Positions 30,065 to 38,180 of a stretch of DNA of 38,180 nucleotides are shown piece by piece; position 1 is the stretch's first letter; each line of letters begins with the position of its first letter. The notes below the pieces were generated by a model that searched no databases, was not told the DNA's origin, and saw only the letters and a program-made list of their open reading frames with translations. Origin of the DNA: Mnemiopsis leidyi (lineage: Eukaryota; Ctenophora; Tentaculata; Lobata; Bolinopsidae); contig JH154468.1 in NCBI GenBank assembly GCA_000226015.1, positions 11,886-50,065 on the forward strand. Reading direction: 5' to 3'. The position numbers were made by a program, and so were the translations under genes.

Positions 30065-30760
30065 GAGAATGTGTTTATGTTTATATTTAGAAGATCATGT
30101 TTAGAGAATCATCACGATTAAGAACTGAAAAATTTTCTGACTTTAATTTCATGTAGCGTAAACATTATCTTTAGAAAATTAGATTTTCAAATAAGAGAGG
30201 TATCGAATCAAAATTTAGTTTCATCAAAATTGTATTACTCTGAATAGTTAACATGATATTGTTTTCAAATTATCTTTCAAAAGATTTATTTTTCCAACAG
30301 GGGGAAGAGTGTCGACCGCACTGTATACGCAATATATATTAATATTATTTCACCATTTCCTAACTTATATAGTGCGCTGTTCTAACATAAGTAAGACCTA
30401 ACTACACAACAAGTACTTGTAGACGACCTGGTCCTACACTACACCAGTGGACCACCGATCTTTTCCTATGTTCGATCAATTATTAGAGGACAATTTTGTG
30501 ACCATCGATTGGTTCCATACTTCATACCTCGCTTTAACCTAATTCTCTTAGGGATGATCACTTTACGTGAAATAGTGAGGCACCTCCGCGGACAGTGATC
30601 TATCAGCTGCAGGTTCTGGGAAGGACGCTTCACGAATTGATATCGCTTCTTCAGACCGGTAATCTACTTTTCGTTACTTTGGTTACCGATTCCATCTCGA
30701 ATTTTCCGGTTATGTTGTTCTTTCTTTCCAAGGATTCTGCTGACCTATTACTGTTTTCAG
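30065..30760. other. no gene seen
   Basis: AT-rich; repeated words (agagaatcatgtt, about 30050 and 30105) but no coding region recognised. Confidence 0.45.
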
Positions 30761-30824
30761 AACAAGCGCGGCGGGACGAAGCGGCCCTGCGAGGGCGGCC
30801 TGTCACCAGCGGGCCCAGCGGCAA
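30761..30824 (+). other. GC-rich exon-like island
   Basis: A 64-bp segment of about 75 percent GC stands in AT-rich DNA, directly after a textbook acceptor (tattactgttttcag) and before a weak donor (gcaa|gttaat). One frame gives EQARRDEAALRGRPVTSG. It may be an internal exon of a host or element gene; no neighbours support it. Confidence 0.22.
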
Positions 30825-31038
30825 GTTAATTTTACCTCCTTCTCCTCTCCTTTGAGCTGGCTTTTCGGTTGTTATGTATTTAAGTAATATTTATTGTGTT
30901 TGAAAACTTACAAATTTCCATATTTCATTTCTAACCACTCAATGGAACCAAGACTACTCCTGACCCCTCAGGCTCAGTCCATGATTTGTCTCCCGGTATA
31001 AAGAAGAAAAGTAAACCCAAATATAATATTCTGGATTA

Positions 31039-31076
31039 AGCTTATCAGCTGCTTTGCTTGACATTGCTCCTGCTTC
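31039..31076 (+). repeat. fragment of the inverted-repeat arm (inner end)
   Basis: gcttatcagctgctttgctt and the following gacattgctcctg match the inner end of the left arm (24007-24042) with one deletion and two substitutions, in the same orientation. Confidence 0.65.
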
Positions 31077-31219
31077 AAACAAATTCCAATTTCTGCTACA
31101 GGTGACCGTGCTAATTGAATTAGTAATTCGTCTTTGTTTTCGAATGCGCTCATACCTCCAGTAGGATTGGAGTCCCATCTTTTCTCTAATTAGTTAGCCT
31201 CTTTAGATGGCAGCCCTTA

Positions 31220-31690
31220 CTTATAATTAAATAATGAAATTAAGGATAAAATTGGTAAAGTTAAAATTAAGTTTAACATCCCAATAAACGTGCCTTTTAG
31301 TATGAAATTGCATTCACACTATTATAGACTTGTAAGACAGTAGCACAAAGACATGACTGATCATTTCTTAATACTATTACTATTATATTACTCCCGCCCC
31401 CCTTGCCAGGGCCCAAGAAAGCCCCCCTTTGCCAAGGCCAAGGAGGAAACGAAGGCCCCGACGCATATTAGATAAAGCGACATATTCTATAAGTATAACG
31501 TCCAATTCTTTTATGAAATTTGTTTTTCTTCCTTTTTTTATATTTTTTATAACATTTATTTGATGAATTGCTTTTTTGTCGTTTTCTTTTACATAATGTT
31601 TTATTTCTTTTGTCGTTTTATTCAATTTCTTTCTTTTTTCCCGAAAGCAGCTTGCAAGCAGCTTTAATAATAATATTTGATTTTGATAGC
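31220..31690 (+). repeat. diverged block S, copy C
   Basis: Matches the S blocks of copies A and B in order: aaattggtaaagttaa, a cattcac...ttatag word, agcgacat(a)ttct, cttttat/caaaatttg, the T-rich tract, and a cccgaaagcagcttgcaag end (cf. tcgaaagtagtttgcaag). It contains an inserted GC-rich word pair around ccttgccagggcccaagaaa (31396-31450). Confidence 0.6.
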
Positions 31691-32479
31691 TAATGATGAT
31701 ATTACAATTACAGTTGCATTAACGATAATATCATTATTTATACGGTGTAGCATTGTTTAAGATGTTGTTGTGTCTAGCATGTCGTTGGAGTGATTCTGGT
31801 ATTGTATCATTTTATTGGACGTTTATATCTCTAAGACAAAATGACCTCGGAAATATACTAGCATTGAACTTAAGGGAATAGGGTGATTAAACTGTTTAAA
31901 CAGTAAATGGTAATTGGAAAAAATGGTACTGTGTTCAATAAACAAAGCATAATTTTCCCAAATTACTTAGCGAAGAAGTAACGAACTTTCGGTTTGTAGA
32001 ATAAGGTTGCAAAAATTCATCCGAGAGAACCCATGAACATTTCGGAGTACAATTGTTGCAATATAGGATAAGCACGTCGGAATATAAGTTATAATATGTA
32101 TATATATTATAAGTTATATTATAACACAACAACAAAATAATTTGCTTTTCAACTTACTCCTGGATGTCAACCTCTTAATATCTCACCATTATCTCACCAT
32201 TATATCACCATTATATCACCATTATATCACGGACTAACTGCAACACCAAATTCACGAAAACAGCTAGCACAAAGATTAATCACCTTGAAAAGGTATGTGA
32301 ATTTGCACGACGGTCAAACAGAGATGTAAACGTTGAAACAGAGAATAAAACATCAAAAACAGAGATTCAAAGTTCAGAACAAAGATTTAAATCGGTTAAT
32401 CGGGCCACTCATAATTACCATGATTATGAAACGACAATTAATAGCTAATTTATCACAGATCACAGTCCCGGAGGAGCTG
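31691..32479. other. no gene seen; simple repeats
   Basis: AT-rich. Contains tatatat palindromic words near 32090-32125 and degenerate acagag-containing repeats at 32315-32390. Confidence 0.45.
32181..32230. repeat. 11-bp tandem repeat tatcaccatta
   Basis: Four full units and a partial fifth; the first two have tctc where the later ones have tatc. Confidence 0.92.
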
Positions 32480-32760
32480 CATTATAGTTGAGCATCACCG
32501 GAGACAAATTGGGGCCAACCATGACATGATATGATCTCAACCGGAAAAGAGCCCGATGCCATTGAACAGGACGGACAGGCACATGCCTGAGTGAAATATC
32601 GCTGTCGTTTCTCAGCAGGGTTGTCGACGGATTACAGTTTCAAGACTTTTCCCAAAACGTTCAAGCTCAGACGCATAAAGGAAAACCGGTGCTTGCGATT
32701 ATCAACGAATCCGGCGAATATCAACGAATCCGGCGAGGTTGGGTCACAAACATCGGGTTG
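32480..32760 (-). pseudogene. second, decayed copy of the nucleotidyltransferase N-terminal region
   Basis: Aligns with 26300-26560 in the same orientation: gtcc(c/t)ggaggagct, aaccggaaaagagcccgatg against acccggaaaagtgccctatg, and the final caagctcagacgcataaagg against tgctcaagggaaacatcgaa. On the minus strand the peptide HVPVRPVQWHRALFRLRS parallels NVPVDAVQRHRALFRVRS of the first copy. It is full of stops and shows that the gene was part of a repeated element, not a single capture. Confidence 0.55.
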
Positions 32761-33981
32761 ATCACTTCCATATTTTGGTCAAGGCAAGGTTCTAGCCGAC
32801 ACAAGTGATACAAGTGCTATAATTAGCTACACAAGCGATACTGATTTATAAAACATGAATTACAAGTAATTGTTAAGTTAGTATCTATAACCGTTTTAAT
32901 TTTATCTTATTAGAATTAAATCACGGTATTGTTTCAGAAATCAAATACATTTTACTTGTAAATCGGTTTGAAGATTTTATGACTTATAGTGAAGATTGCG
33001 TCTCAAATTTAACTTTTGCTGTATGAGAAGCTTTAGTGAAGAGAAAGAAAATAAACTTATTACAATTAACCAGCGGCAGCAGATAATAAAAAGAATGCAA
33101 AACTCACGAAGATACTGCTATTCTGATTGTTTTACTTTGGAATCCGTATAGTCTTTATGCTGGACCCAGCACGACGGAAAACATAAACTTGAACTGTGGA
33201 ACGGCTACTATTAGTGCGGCCAACGGTTCTGAGTGTAAATACGGAAATTGAGAGAGCGTAATGAGGGGTGCAAGATCAGAGCACACAGCAGTCTCGCCCA
33301 ATAATATTGCAGAATCGCCCATCAGTATCGAGCGGAGGAAACGATTAGGTTCCGTTACAGCAGTTTGGCTGGAGAATGTGGGTCCATCGCAGCTGTAATT
33401 ATAAAACGTGAACACGTGGTTGTTGCAGGGGGACCTCTTTGTTCACCGGGTAGAGAGAGCCACGCAGCGCCCGGTATAAAGTGGTGGTGAAAAGTGGTGT
33501 CTCGTGCCGGACATGTGCAGTGTTCGCCATGCATGCATGTAATTCTTGTGCACGAGTTTAAAGCTCATTCAATAATATAATTGTAATACATGTAAAATTT
33601 GCACTATAGCTTAAAATCAAAATGTGATCGTAAACAAATTTTATAAAGCGAGTTCGCAGTCAGGTGATGCATTAAATTTAAAAACGGTAAGTCGTAAGAT
33701 GCAAATGATCGATAGTCGATACATGAAATTGAAAACGCATGTTAGAGAAAATTATTTTCGGGTTTGTCGTTCAAATTTGAAAGAGGTGATATATTTTACC
33801 AAAACCCAAAACTTGGCTGTAACCTGACTGTCTTTTCAGTAAGTTTTGTCCATTTTACAACAAAAAGGAGTGATATAAAAAGAATGGACCGTTTGAATGG
33901 ATTGTTTGTAGTTGTTAGGTTGAGTGTGTCATGTGGACTCGAATCGTTCATACATGAGTTAGACATGTGAGAACTTCAGTT
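32761..33981. other. no gene seen
   Basis: A 17-bp direct repeat atcaacgaatccggcga (32700-32737) lies just at the left edge. An 86-codon minus-strand frame at 33155-33415 follows an acceptor-like ttataattacag, but its peptide is unrecognised. The rest is AT-rich. Confidence 0.4.
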
Positions 33982-34031
33982 CTTTATACTGTTGAGTGTG
34001 TTCTCTTCAATACTTTATACTGTTGAGTGTG
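33982..34031. repeat. 31-bp-period duplication across the GPCR stop codon
   Basis: ctttatactgttgagtgtg occurs at 33982-34000 and again at 34013-34031. The second copy contains the GPCR stop codon (34015-34017) and its last codons. Confidence 0.92.
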
Positions 34032-35013
34032 CAGTGACAGGATTTTCACCCGCTGGCGAAACTGCTCCACGTCCACATGCCTTAAAGCAAAGTTTACTTT
34101 TGGTGAATTGTCTAAATCTCTCATTCATCACATAATGAATTACTGGATTTACCCAAACTGAGATGAAAGCCAGCGACCAAGCAAATTCTGCAAATACATA
34201 GCCCAGATCTTGCCGCATGTACCACACACAAGTTGGTAGAAAAGATATGATAAAAGTGACACATATTGCTATGACGGCAAATATGTTTCTTTTGATGATC
34301 GGCCTATTGGTCATTTTCACCGCGTATGCCAATATGACCGCAGTTGTGATGGCCATAGTAACACACATCACTCCATCCAGAACTACAGCTATAGATATAG
34401 AAACATCCCGGATTATGGCAGAGTCCGTTGTCAGCGCTCCAAGACATATTCCAAAGGACCCCATGTATCGCCGGTGTGAAGAATAGCCATAATGATTGGT
34501 TTCTAAATAGCCACCAGCCCATACGTAAAGAGTCCAGAAAGTTGGAATGGCACTGGAAATAACTGTCGCAATAGTGACCCCAGTCCTTTGTCTTCTAGAG
34601 GTCGATAAGTTCCTTAGCGGGAACAGACACCTTGATAGTTTGTTCAGCGACATCAGGTTAAGAAGGACAGTGTTAGCGGCATGAAAGAACGAAAATCTGT
34701 ACGCAAAATGAATGCTGCAAAATATCTCACCAAATATCCAAACTCCTGAATACTGAGTTATTGTGGTGGGGCTCAGAACAAAAACGCAATTTAAGATATC
34801 AGCAACGGATACGTTTTTGGTAATCCAAACTGACATTTTGTCCATCTTCAAAGCTTTGTGACGGATCGTGCTGTGCAGAATAAAAGAGTTTCCGAAAATT
34901 CCCAAGAATACTGAAAAATTGCACCAAATCAATTGAAGGACGATCAGTGGCGGCCTATATATCTGAATCTCGCCTGACATAACAATTGTATTCGTATCGT
35001 AGACACGGGACAT
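34015..35013 (-). CDS. rhodopsin-class (class A) GPCR-like receptor, 332 aa, single exon
   Basis: A seven-helix plasma-membrane receptor. Helices lie at about 22-48 (GNS at 41-43), 62-86 (VSVADIL, D72 = 2.50), 99-123 (C99 = 3.25), 144-168, 192-222, 231-257 (P250 = 6.50) and 265-292 (NP at 289-290), then NERFRQF as helix 8. C180 in the second extracellular loop can pair with C99. The switch motifs differ from the class norm: DRY is NKL (124-126), CWxP is SFLP (247-250), and NPxxY is NPVIH followed by Y. The C-tail has a Cys pair (CFKAC) suited to palmitoylation and ends in STV, a class I PDZ-binding form. An ATG 11 codons downstream of the first could also serve as the start. There are no introns or lesions. 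The ligand is unknown; it looks like a lineage-specific orphan receptor, and the altered DRY makes G-protein coupling uncertain. Confidence 0.9.
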   Translation of the reverse strand: MSRVYDTNTIVMSGEIQIYRPPLIVLQLIWCNFSVFLGIFGNSFILHSTIRHKALKMDKMSVWITKNVSVADILNCVFVLSPTTITQYSGVWIFGEIFCSIHFAYRFSFFHAANTVLLNLMSLNKLSRCLFPLRNLSTSRRQRTGVTIATVISSAIPTFWTLYVWAGGYLETNHYGYSSHRRYMGSFGICLGALTTDSAIIRDVSISIAVVLDGVMCVTMAITTAVILAYAVKMTNRPIIKRNIFAVIAICVTFIISFLPTCVWYMRQDLGYVFAEFAWSLAFISVWVNPVIHYVMNERFRQFTKSKLCFKACGRGAVSPAGENPVTAHSTV

Positions 35014-35507
35014 TTGTAGTCAGTTGCACTGATACGTTTGCGAGCAGGCGGTCGGTCTTTGGACTATAAAGTTGTAAACATAAAGTAAAATGACTTGAAT
35101 CATGATGGTATTTATGTGCTTCAAGTGCTCAGGAGTCAGGGTTTGATATTATAGTGTACGGCACTGTTAGCATCATGGCCATAATATATACTATTCGGAC
35201 AAACAATTGGCATGCGGTTTTGCTTTAAGTTCATTGATAATGATATTGTGGCTAAGTAAAATCAATTAGTGGTTTTATGGCTAAACAAGTTGAAATTCTA
35301 AAATTGAAAAGCTTTATAACTAGTTTAAGGTTTTGAGAGCGTAACAACATAATTAGCCCAGGTAGGTCCGTACGAGTTGAGAACTTCTCTTGGAAAATTA
35401 CAATACATCAGTGCATCCTGAGCCAATTGTAAACCCACCTGGTGGAGTGAACAACACTATCTGAAAACCGAGCAAAGCTCAGTTGCTCTCTGATCATTTG
35501 TCTGACT
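35014..35507. promoter_or_regulatory. 5' flank of the GPCR gene
   Basis: Upstream of the GPCR start on its strand; no coding region. No core promoter element could be singled out with confidence. Confidence 0.3.
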
Positions 35508-35600
35508 TCGTCCGACCCTCATTCGAAGCGAATTCTCTATACGAATAAAATGTCAGGAGGGTGCACGCTGCCGTACAACTGATCATGAGCACTGAGCAGA
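35508..35600 (+). repeat. dispersed repeat pair, copy 1
   Basis: gtccgaccctcattcgaagc and the following aataaaatg(t)c...aggagggtgc(a)cgctgc(c/t)gtaca words recur at 38021-38110. Confidence 0.8.
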
Positions 35601-35682
35601 TGAAATTCAGGCATTACTGCGACGCCCAGAAAAATAAACTACCAGAATGCTAAGATACCGTAAATCTTTTGGAATTTAACCC

Positions 35683-36050
35683 GTTTGCCCCCGAGGTCGA
35701 TATTATATACCCGCTCTATCGACTGATAATGTGCCATATCTATTCGCTTTAGAATCAATAGTGAGTTTGCTTTTAAAAACTCAGTTCTATCCATAACAGC
35801 ATTCATTTTGAAAAAAGATATAGTTTTTTCGATAATTGCACTAATTAATAAATAAAATAATTAATTAATTACTTTTGATTATGCATAATATTAATTATGA
35901 CTCATGGACTAATTTCTCAAAATTATCTCGGGACCATGTACAACAATGCTTCAGCAAATATGAGACCATGCAAACTGTTTGATTGTGGATAAAATGTATC
36001 CACAATGAGTCGTTGATGTGCGGGTATATATATCGACCTCGGGGGTTTGC
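35683..36050. mobile_element. about 360-bp MITE-like element with 28-bp inverted ends
   Basis: The left end (CCCCCGAGGTCGATATTATA then TACCCGC, 35688-35714) is matched inverted at 36020-36045 (gcgggtatatatatcgacct then cggggg). The interior is AT-rich and has no gene. Outer bases gtttg(c) at the left and gtttgcc at the right do not give a clear target duplication. Confidence 0.65.
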
Positions 36051-36201
36051 CGGGGGAAGTCGAATTATTTTGACAAAAATCCATTTATATGCCATGCAAA
36101 TCCGTTTTAGTGCAAATTTGATAGCTTGTTGAATAATTTAGGTTGTTTTCAACAAAAGTTTGTGAAAAAATGCTAACTATCATTGCAGCTTTTTATATAG
36201 C

Positions 36202-36219
36202 AGGTCGATAAAACGACCT
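36202..36219. repeat. AGGTCG palindrome
   Basis: aggtcg-ataaaa-cgacct. It shares its half-site with the ends of the 35683-36050 element and with the palindromes at 37374 and 37564. Confidence 0.75.
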
Positions 36220-36573
36220 TGGGAGATAGATGTGTGAATAGTCTAGACCATAATGTAAAAGTATGCAAGTTTAGTTACACGTACGTGTAAAACTCAATAG
36301 AATTGCTTTTCAAGGTGTATGGAATCGATATTGACCAGTTATGTTAACAATCCACCTGGGGTGGGGAGGGTGCCCAAATGACCACACCCTATAGTGCATA
36401 TCCCCGTCTGCATGGCCCTCAATAATCCTGCTTCAACATCTCAGCATTGGGATCTGGCGTTATTCATGGCAAAGTGAAAAACCGTGTGACTCTACAGTAG
36501 CAAAAAAAGTTGGGTAAAGCTTTGTCTGGGTTTTTGAAATGAGGTCACTACATAATTAGAATGGGTCACTTGC

Positions 36574-36785
36574 CGGCAAATATGGGTCTCTTGCCGGCCT
36601 AAAAACGGCCGATAGCCGGCTGACATCAGGCCTGTAGCTGGCCTATATCAGGATGGCTATAGGCCGTTTACAGGCCTGATATAGGCCGGCAATCGGCTAT
36701 TAAAAGGCCTGTTATTGGCCTGATATGGGCCTTTTATCGCCCTAACAGGCCTTGTATTGGCCTTGCATTGGCCATTCGGCCGACT
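36574..36785. repeat. 11-bp-period GGCC minisatellite
   Basis: GGCC or a one-base variant recurs at 36596, 36607, 36618, 36629, 36640, 36651, 36662, 36673, 36684, 36695, 36706, 36717 and 36728, exactly 11 bp apart. The period then slips (36748, 36759, 36770, 36778). The consensus unit is about ggcctgatata. Eleven is not a multiple of three and the frames are closed, so it is not coding. Confidence 0.9.
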
Positions 36786-37373
36786 AAAGGCGACTTAAAG
36801 GCCGGAACTAATCAGAATCTCCCATTCTGCCCTTTTGCCAACTTGCAGAAATGCCTTGACATGACAGATTCCAGCTACCGAGCTTTCAGAACTGGGGAAC
36901 TGTGAAAGCAAAACAAGTTTACAACGTGCATAATGTGCATCAATAGTCCTAAATAGTTTTTGGCAAATCAAGCCTTCTTTTAGTCTCCTGGTAATCCCCA
37001 AAGCGAGTTTGATAGATCAACTGAGCATGATTAAAATCGTATTTTAGTATCATGTCCACAGAAACGTCCCATCGGTAAGTGTAACGGCAAATGCTGATTT
37101 ATGTGATGTAAAATCCTTTTAAGTGTCTTCTGAGGATGTGAGAAGCATAAGGAAGCCTCGCATCAAGAGCAATCGCTGTTTTTCATATTGGAATAACAAA
37201 TATCAAGATACAGTTGTAAGAAAGTGAGAATAGGAGTAATAGCAAGACAGAGCAGTTAGAGAGCTTTCACGTTGACTTCCTAATCCAATAAAAAATTAAT
37301 TCTATTTATTTCACAGGCAAATTGGCTGATATGACCAACTTTTTTATTCCACCTAGTGAAACTCCTGACACCT

Positions 37374-37393
37374 GAGGTCGATAAATCGACCTC
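37374..37393. repeat. GAGGTCGAT palindrome
   Basis: GAGGTCGATAAATCGACCTC: 9-bp arms around a 2-bp centre. Confidence 0.9.
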
Positions 37394-37563
37394 CTTAGTA
37401 TAACTAACCTCCTCTGTATGTCTGTATAACTGAGGCACTAAAAACTAGAATCATTCTCCTTAATTGTATTAAGATGTAAGGCTGTGTCATATGGGGCTTA
37501 AAAACTTTCATGAATAAGCAAATTTCCAAATTTAGAAGATAAATAAATTTTCTCGTTGAATCT

Positions 37564-37587
37564 CCGAGGTCGATACATCGACCTCGG
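37564..37587. repeat. CCGAGGTCGAT palindrome
   Basis: CCGAGGTCGAT and its inverted match ATCGACCTCGG around a 2-bp centre (ac), 11-bp arms. Confidence 0.9.
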
Positions 37588-38020
37588 CCTCATGATAATG
37601 ATATTTCGAAAACCAAGAGCATTGAGACAAAAACCTTTCAGACTTTTCTTATTTGGATTTGGACCAATACAAGTTGATCTAGGGGGTGAATTTGAAAATT
37701 CATTTTCGGGGGTGTAGGGGTTAATTGAATTTGATTTGGGGGTCTCAAACAATACACTTACAGCAAAACTTCTATTTAGTATAATTTATCGTGCCTCTAT
37801 TTACCGTGTCCCTCGATTACCGGGGCTTTTTGCTAAACAGTAACACGTATATCCCTGTGCGAGCTTAGTGGGAAATTAGAACGGGAGCGCGACGCAAAAG
37901 TTTACGAAATGATATATCATGATATCCGTTTAACCATTAACGTTTTAACGAAACATTATCGCCAGGGCAGGAGACTAGGAGAGCAGCAAGCTGCGAGCCG
38001 CGCGCAAGACGGTTGTCTCA

Positions 38021-38115
38021 CTTTGTCCGACCCTCATTCGAAGCGAAAATAAAATGACGCGGGAGGGGTGCGCGCTGCTGTACAAGCAAGACGGATAACA
38101 CCTCAACGGGCGATT
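38021..38115 (+). repeat. dispersed repeat pair, copy 2
   Basis: Second copy of the sequence at 35508-35600. The copy may extend to the window end, since cgacgc at about 35620 and the final accgcgacaaa are similar in position. Confidence 0.75.
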
Positions 38116-38180
38116 TGACGAGATTATATTCGTCTAACGTCCTAGCTTTAGCTGCGTGAGTCGGGTATCACCGCGACAAA

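Larger units (their letters stand above)
36786..38020. other. no gene seen apart from palindromes
   Basis: AT-rich with small G-tracts (about 37680-37745, gggggtg words). Short open frames on the minus strand have no recognisable product. Confidence 0.45.

Noticed and set aside
33155-33415. 86-codon minus-strand frame as a gene
   Set aside because: It follows an acceptor-like site but has no ATG start in frame at its beginning, no recognisable motif and no neighbouring exon.
34217-34486. 89-codon plus-strand frame inside the GPCR
   Set aside because: Antisense shadow of the receptor helices; Met-rich because it is the complement of hydrophobic codons.
36574-36785. CRISPR array
   Set aside because: The period is 11 bp with no spacer/repeat architecture, and the genome is eukaryotic. 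The other short tandem arrays (15654, 16871, 32181) fail the same test.

Overview
This window looks like animal (invertebrate metazoan) nuclear DNA. It is AT-rich and gene-poor, with long stretches holding no open frame. It contains a two-gene PIF/Harbinger transposon, a tRNA-derived SINE-like repeat, degenerate Ty3/gypsy and THAP coding remnants, spliced but broken element genes with gt...ag introns, and one single-exon rhodopsin-class GPCR. There are no bacterial operons, Shine-Dalgarno sites or rRNA genes. The phylum cannot be fixed from the sequence; the single-exon orphan GPCR and the mix of elements would suit a cnidarian, placozoan, mollusc or similar lineage. An unsequenced gap of 260 N lies at 24415-24674.

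Layout. 1-5093: mostly empty, with a frameshifted THAP zinc-finger remnant (3346-3544) next to a 230-bp tandem duplication. 5094-9693: a Harbinger element with matching 19-bp terminal inverted repeats, an intact DDE transposase on the minus strand, and a divergently transcribed Myb/SANT-like partner on the plus strand that carries one frame break. 9694-15155: two copies of a SINE-like repeat (one with a recognisable tRNA-like head) and short tandem repeats. 15156-21400: an older repeat family (three copies), a Ty3/gypsy integrase C-terminal fragment, a decayed minus-strand coding region with TPPYSP repeats, and a possible small secreted protein.

21840-32760 is the most interesting part. Two copies (A and B) of an unrecognised spliced gene lie on the same strand with a conserved intron position. 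Between them sits a 3.6-kb element bounded by roughly 490-bp inverted repeats. It carries, on the minus strand, a broken Ser/Pro-rich N-terminal region, then a Cid1/TUTase-type nucleotidyltransferase (non-canonical poly(A)/poly(U) polymerase) with a PAP-associated domain, and a further unrecognised protein gene. A much more decayed copy of the same layout is visible at 31039-32760. A 138-bp near-perfect hairpin has inserted in copy B.

32761-38180: the only confidently intact host-type gene, a 332-residue GPCR on the minus strand (34015-35013) whose DRY, CWxP and NPxxY switch motifs are all replaced. Upstream of it lie a small element with terminal inverted repeats, recurrent AGGTCG...CGACCT palindromes and an 11-bp-period GGCC minisatellite.

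How the parts work together. Only the Harbinger pair forms a known functional unit: in that superfamily the transposase needs the Myb-like protein for nuclear entry and binding to the element ends. Most other coding material is degenerate. Functional claims for it are inferences from domain motifs read by eye; no database search was possible.
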